Assembly: GCA_021826525.1 (NCBI GenBank)
Contig: JAKAZU010000026.1
Coordinates: forward strand, 1 to 10,810
Source of the DNA: Thermoplasmata archaeon
Lineage (GTDB): Archaea; Thermoplasmatota; Thermoplasmata; UBA184
DNA length: 10,810 nt
Direction: 5' to 3'
Both the position numbers and the translations under genes were made by a program. How positions within the stretch are numbered: position 1 is the first letter of the stretch; each line of letters opens with the position of its first letter. The notes under the pieces were generated by a model. It ran no database searches, was not told the DNA's origin, and saw nothing but the letters and a program-made list of their open reading frames with translations. Shown here in pieces: positions 6,909 to 10,810 of this stretch.

Positions 6909-9900
6909 ACCGCATCTCCTCGAGCTCGAGCCGCATGATCACGCCGAGTCCGATCAGCTCCTCTAGGAGGAGCTTGAACGAGTAGCTCATCTCGATCGGA
7001 TAGATGGACGAGGTGTTCCCGCAGCTCGGGCAACGGAGCGAGCCCGCCCGCGCGTCGGGGATCGCGATGTGGCCGCACTCCGGGTTGCCGCAGACGTACT
7101 GGATCGTACCGTCCGACTGATCGAGCAGGCGATCCTTGATCACCATCGCGACGCCGTGGCCGATGAGGCAGTCGCGTTCCATCTCTCCGAACCGGAGACC
7201 TCCCTGGCGGGAGCGCCCCTCGGTCGGCTGCCGGGTGAGGATCTGAACGGGCCCGCGCGAGCGCATATGCATCTTGCCCGCGACCATGTGGTGGAGCTTC
7301 TGGTAGTAGATGACGCCCATGAAAATCTCCGCCTCGAAGCGGCGACCGGTCATGCCGTCGTAGAGGGTCTCCCGTCCGGACGGATGCAGGCCGAGCGCCT
7401 GGAGGCCCTCGCGCAATGCCTCCTCTCGCTCCCCGGAGAACGCCGTGCCGTCGATCGTGCGGCCCTCGAGCGCGCCGACCTTGCCTCCCAACATCTCGAG
7501 GACATGGGCGACGGTCATGCGCGACGGGATGGCATGCGGATTGATCAGCAGGTCCGGCGACATCCCATTCATCGTGAAGGGCATGTTCTCCTGGGGGACG
7601 ATGAGGCCGATGACCCCCTTCTGCCCGTGCCGGCTCGCGAACTTGTCACCGAGCTCGGGAATGCGCTGGTTGCGGACCTTGACCTTGACGAGCTTGGAGA
7701 TATTCTCTCCCTCCGTCAGGATCACGTTGTCGACCCAGCCGGACTCCCCAAAGCGGACGGTGACGCTCGTCTCGCGGCGTTTCTGAGGCGTCAAGAGATC
7801 GGTCTTTTCCTCCAGGAAGCGCGGCGGGCTCGTCTTGCCGACGAGCACGTCGCCTTCGCTGACCTCGAGCTCGGGGAAGATGAGGCCGTCCTCGGCGAGA
7901 TTGCGATAGGCGGTGTCGACGCGTGCCCCCGTCACATCGGGACGGGGGATCTCGAAGCGATCCTCCTGACCGCCGGGATACTTGCGTTCCTCGCCCCGGT
8001 ACGTCCGGAAGAACGAGGAGCGTCCGAGCCCGCGCTCGATCGATCCGCGCGAGAAGACGAGCGCGTCCTGCATGTTGTACCCCTCGAAGGACAGGACCGC
8101 GACCACGAAATTCTGGCCGGCGGGACGCTCGGTGAAGTGCACGTAGCGCATCGTCTGAGTGCGAAGCAGCGGCGACTGCGGATAGTGCAGCAGATGACCC
8201 CGCGTGTCGGGGCGGCGACGGTAGTTCACCGACTCGACGCCGAGCGCCTGCTTCGCCATCGCCGAGCCCATCGTGTTCCGCGGGGCGGAATTGTGCTCGG
8301 GGTACGGGATGAGGCCGGTCGTGACACCGAGCATCAGGTTCGGGTCGATCTCCAAGTGTGTGTGGCGCGGATCGAGCAGCGTGGGGGTCTCGAAGGGGGC
8401 GTGGCAGTGCCCGCACTCAACGGTGGCACCCTGGCCCTTGCCGCCCGCGGCGAGCCACTTGACATCGGAGCGGCTGAGCGCGTGCTCGCACTTGGGGCAC
8501 CGGTCGGGAGGGACCGACGCCTCCACTGCGATGAGTGCGTCCTCCTCCTCTTCCGCATCCATCCACTCGACGGCGCCGGCCCGGATGAGGTCGGAGTACG
8601 TCCGGGTCCCGGTCGTGAGCTCCTCGAGATCGGAGCGGCTGACCTTGGGAGTCGCGTTCTGAACGAAGACGAGCGGGCGGCGCAACCGACCGGAGTCGGA
8701 GTGCACGATGACCTCGTTCATCGCTTCGTCGTAGCGGACGTTAATCTCGTAGGTCTTCTCCCCGAGCGTGGGCGAGAGCGTCCCTGCGCGGCGGCGCTCG
8801 CGGATCTCGCGCACGAGCTCGATCGGGTTCGAATGCAGCCCGATGAGGTTCCCGTTGACGTAGACACGCGCGGCCCTCTTCCCCTTCGGGGCGGCCGATT
8901 CGCGGAAGACCTCGGGGCCGATCTCGCGGGTGTTGAGATCGCGCAGGATTAGCGCCACCTCTTCCTCGTCGGCGCCTTCGGAGACATCGACGCACAGCGC
9001 GTAGTTCTTGACGAGGCCGCAGTTCTGACCTTCGGGGGTCTCGTTCGGGCACAGGCGCCCCCACTGGGTGGGGTGCAGATCGCGCGCCTCGAAGTGAGGT
9101 TGGCTGCGCGTGAGCGGGCTCGTGACCCGGCGCAGGTGGCTGATCGTGGACATGTGACTGGTCCGGTCGAGGACCTGGCTGACTCCCGATCGCCCTCCGA
9201 CCCAGTTTCCCGTCGCGAGAGCGTGGACCAGACGCTGGGTGAGCAGGTCCGGGCGGATGGCGCTCGCGATCCGCAGGTCCTTCTTGCGCGCGAACGAGCG
9301 CTCGAGCTGGTACTTCAGGTCCTTGAGTAGGAGGCTAAACGCGACCCGGAAGAGATCCTCCATCAGGTCGCCGGCGAGCTTGAGGCGCTTGTTCGCGTAG
9401 TGATCCTTGTCGTCCTCTCCTCGCTCCTTGAGGTGAAGCTCGAGGACCGTCCGCGCCATGCGCGCGAGGTACAGCGCCTTCTTCAGCCGGTCTTCGCGCG
9501 TGTCCCCGAGGTGCGGGAGGAGCGAGCGGTCGAGGATCCCGTCCACTTTGCGCTGCCGGTACTCCTTCGCCTGCCCCGTCGCGAACTTCTTCTCGAGGAA
9601 GAGGAGCGCCTGTTCCGGGTTGAGGATTCCCTCGGGCGGATAGTTCTTCTTCGAAAGGCACTCCTCGAGATTGACGTTGAGGAGGTGCTTCATCGTCTGG
9701 ACGAACGGCTCGTCCAGCGGCAACAGCTCTCCGAGGACCGCCTGGAAGATCTCCTCGTCGTTGTTCATCCCGAGGGCCTTCATCAGGATCGTGAGCGGGA
9801 TCTGCCCGCTCGCCGTCGGGACGCTGACCTGGAGGAGACCGTCCTTCTTCTTCTCGACGACCGTGAGCGACCGGTACCCGCCGCGCTGGCTGAAGACCTT

Positions 9901-10581
9901 GGCACTCTCGATGGGCGTCCCGTACCGCTCGCTGTACTCCGCGAAGATTCGGTTCGGTGCGAGGTCTTCGAGGCTGATGATGACGCGTTCCGTTCCACCG
10001 ATGATGAAGTATCCACCGGGATCGAGGGGATCCTCCCCGTACTCGACGAGCTTTGCGCGGTACTCCTCATCGGAGATGGGGACACCGGAGTCGCGCTCGA
10101 TGTTGACGCGGTTGAGGTTGCACGGTCGGCTCTTGACCATGATCGGCATGTCGCCGATGTGCACGGTCTCCGGCGCGCGCTCGACACCGTTCTCGACGAC
10201 GGTGACGTTGAGATAGATCGGGGCTTGGTAGGTGAGGTTGCGCAGGCGCGCTTCCATCGGCGTCAAGGTGGGCTTCGAGCCGACGGGCTCCTTGACGAAC
10301 GGCTGGCCCACGAAAATGGTGGACTCCGCCGACGGGTTCACGAGGTTCGTGCGGGTGTCCCGGCGTCGCCCGACACGGACGTGGATGGAGCTCTTCGTCT
10401 TCTGGACGTCGAGGCGAACGACGCCGCGCTCGCCGGCGTCCTCGCTGACGCGGGCATCGTCGACGATCCGCTGCATCCGCGAGTTCGGGTTGTCGTTCGT
10501 CGGTAGGAAGTCGTTGAAACTCGCGAGATGGTGGTTGACGATCGACCGCTCCCGGAAGAAGGCGTCTACGATTTCTCGCAT
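6907..10581 (-). CDS. rpoB: DNA-directed RNA polymerase subunit B (undivided second-largest subunit)
   Basis: The 1224-residue product equals eukaryotic Rpb2 and bacterial beta and forms the other wall of the active-site cleft. It starts with the family N-terminus ([20 protein letters not shown]). The central region has [20 protein letters not shown] and [17 protein letters not shown] around residues 480-520. A zinc ribbon, C695/C698/C723/C726 (CPKC..CGHC), is typical of archaeal B. The signature [12 protein letters not shown] lies at 978-989, and a C-terminal zinc site C1164/C1169/C1184/C1187 precedes the final clamp-contacting helix ([14 protein letters not shown]). B is not split into B' and B''. 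The ATG at 10581 follows the rpoH stop by 6 bases. There is no Shine-Dalgarno sequence, only a G-run (10593-10599) 11 bases upstream, so translation probably relies on coupling to rpoH. No intein, frameshift or missing motif was seen. Confidence 0.98.
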   Translation of the reverse strand: MREIVDAFFRERSIVNHHLASFNDFLPTNDNPNSRMQRIVDDARVSEDAGERGVVRLDVQKTKSSIHVRVGRRRDTRTNLVNPSAESTIFVGQPFVKEPVGSKPTLTPMEARLRNLTYQAPIYLNVTVVENGVERAPETVHIGDMPIMVKSRPCNLNRVNIERDSGVPISDEEYRAKLVEYGEDPLDPGGYFIIGGTERVIISLEDLAPNRIFAEYSERYGTPIESAKVFSQRGGYRSLTVVEKKKDGLLQVSVPTASGQIPLTILMKALGMNNDEEIFQAVLGELLPLDEPFVQTMKHLLNVNLEECLSKKNYPPEGILNPEQALLFLEKKFATGQAKEYRQRKVDGILDRSLLPHLGDTREDRLKKALYLARMARTVLELHLKERGEDDKDHYANKRLKLAGDLMEDLFRVAFSLLLKDLKYQLERSFARKKDLRIASAIRPDLLTQRLVHALATGNWVGGRSGVSQVLDRTSHMSTISHLRRVTSPLTRSQPHFEARDLHPTQWGRLCPNETPEGQNCGLVKNYALCVDVSEGADEEEVALILRDLNTREIGPEVFRESAAPKGKRAARVYVNGNLIGLHSNPIELVREIRERRRAGTLSPTLGEKTYEINVRYDEAMNEVIVHSDSGRLRRPLVFVQNATPKVSRSDLEELTTGTRTYSDLIRAGAVEWMDAEEEEDALIAVEASVPPDRCPKCEHALSRSDVKWLAAGGKGQGATVECGHCHAPFETPTLLDPRHTHLEIDPNLMLGVTTGLIPYPEHNSAPRNTMGSAMAKQALGVESVNYRRRPDTRGHLLHYPQSPLLRTQTMRYVHFTERPAGQNFVVAVLSFEGYNMQDALVFSRGSIERGLGRSSFFRTYRGEERKYPGGQEDRFEIPRPDVTGARVDTAYRNLAEDGLIFPELEVSEGDVLVGKTSPPRFLEEKTDLLTPQKRRETSVTVRFGESGWVDNVILTEGENISKLVKVKVRNQRIPELGDKFASRHGQKGVIGLIVPQENMPFTMNGMSPDLLINPHAIPSRMTVAHVLEMLGGKVGALEGRTIDGTAFSGEREEALREGLQALGLHPSGRETLYDGMTGRRFEAEIFMGVIYYQKLHHMVAGKMHMRSRGPVQILTRQPTEGRSRQGGLRFGEMERDCLIGHGVAMVIKDRLLDQSDGTIQYVCGNPECGHIAIPDARAGSLRCPSCGNTSSIYPIEMSYSFKLLLEELIGLGVIMRLELEEMR

Positions 10582-10587
10582 GGAATT

Positions 10588-10810
10588 TCAATCCCCCCCG
10601 CTCGACGGGACGATGAGCCGGTAGGCGATCGCTTCCCCCGCCGTCTCCGATCGCCGACGGATCCGGACGAGGCGCCCGGTGAGGTTCTCGCGCGCGTCGC
10701 GCGCCTTCACGTAGGCGAGATCGGTCTTCAGACCGGGATCGTTGCCGAGGATCTTGGGGAGCCGCTCGGGTGGAGTCCCGAGGTCCTCCAACACCTTCCG
10801 GCTCTCCGTC
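10588..10810 (-). CDS. rpoH: DNA-directed RNA polymerase subunit H (5' truncated by window edge)
   Basis: The C-terminal 73 residues of the small archaeal polymerase subunit H, the counterpart of the Rpb5 C-terminal domain, are visible. The frame stays open to the right edge, so the true start is outside. A GTG at 10792-10794 is internal, because the codons before it (ESRK-VLEDLG) continue the conserved helix. LPKILGNDP is the family's central motif, and RRRSETAGEAIAYRLIV is the typical C-terminal strand pair, close to the SETAG..YRLV of Rpb5. Between these motifs the segment is about ten residues longer than the usual DP..KPGDV..IIRKS spacing as I remember it. The protein sits at the jaw of the polymerase near downstream DNA. 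It is the usual first gene of this operon, immediately before rpoB with a 6-base gap. Confidence 0.93.
   Translation of the reverse strand, partial: TESRKVLEDLGTPPERLPKILGNDPGLKTDLAYVKARDARENLTGRLVRIRRRSETAGEAIAYRLIVPSSGGD

Noticed and set aside
6896..7078. A 61-residue N-terminal extension of RpoA1 overlapping rpoB
   Set aside because: The strong Shine-Dalgarno site at 6903-6908 serves ATG 6895, and the extension lies over the conserved rpoB C-terminus and does not resemble any RpoA1.
7069..8952. A 627-codon open frame on the plus strand opposite rpoB
   Set aside because: It is antisense to rpoB, has biased composition and no recognisable motif, so it is a shadow of codon usage.
4106..10581. 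Inteins or introns in the polymerase genes
   Set aside because: RpoB, A' and A'' read through all conserved motifs without intein-sized insertions or splice-junction motifs.

Overview
The window is high-GC DNA from an archaeon. About 90% of it is the core RNA polymerase operon, read on the minus strand. The archaeal assignment rests on the largest subunit being split into A' and A'' genes, on RpoH, and on the gene order rpoH - rpoB - rpoA1 - rpoA2 - rpl30e - nusA with a short two-KH-domain NusA. RpoB is one undivided polypeptide of 1224 residues rather than B'/B'' halves. That excludes the methanogens, haloarchaea and Archaeoglobales with split B. Together with the sequence style it fits a GC-rich Thermoplasmatota-like lineage, though this placement is inference from memory and not a phylogeny.

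Layout from right to left, in the direction of transcription: a 5'-truncated rpoH (window edge to 10588), rpoB (10581-6907), rpoA1 (6895-4106), rpoA2 (4103 or 4109 to 2766), rpl30e (2763-2473), nusA (2447-2022), then a HAD-superfamily hydrolase (1968 or 1941 to 1228). The polymerase genes are packed with gaps of 2-25 bases or a 4-base overlap. Strong Shine-Dalgarno sequences sit inside the 3' ends of the preceding genes for rpoA1, rpoA2 and rpl30e. RpoH, B, A' and A'' are parts of one enzyme. L30e is a large-subunit ribosomal protein and NusA an elongation or RNA-binding factor, so the unit couples transcription and translation machinery. The operon promoter must lie beyond the right edge.

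On the plus strand, the left end holds the 3' end of an unidentified gene with one membrane segment (1-246). It overlaps by 8 bases a GT2-type glycosyltransferase (239-1192) that converges on the HAD gene. These two look like envelope or glycan genes abutting the end of the polymerase operon.

No RNA genes, mobile elements, CRISPR arrays or gene-free stretches over 300 bases were seen. I found no convincing new system. The points worth a second look are a Gly-to-Ser change in the polymerase bridge helix, an acidic tail on A', a low-complexity tail on A'', an apparent insertion in RpoH, a HAD enzyme with non-phosphatase-like motifs I and IV, and the replacement of the usual rps12/rps7/EF cluster after nusA.
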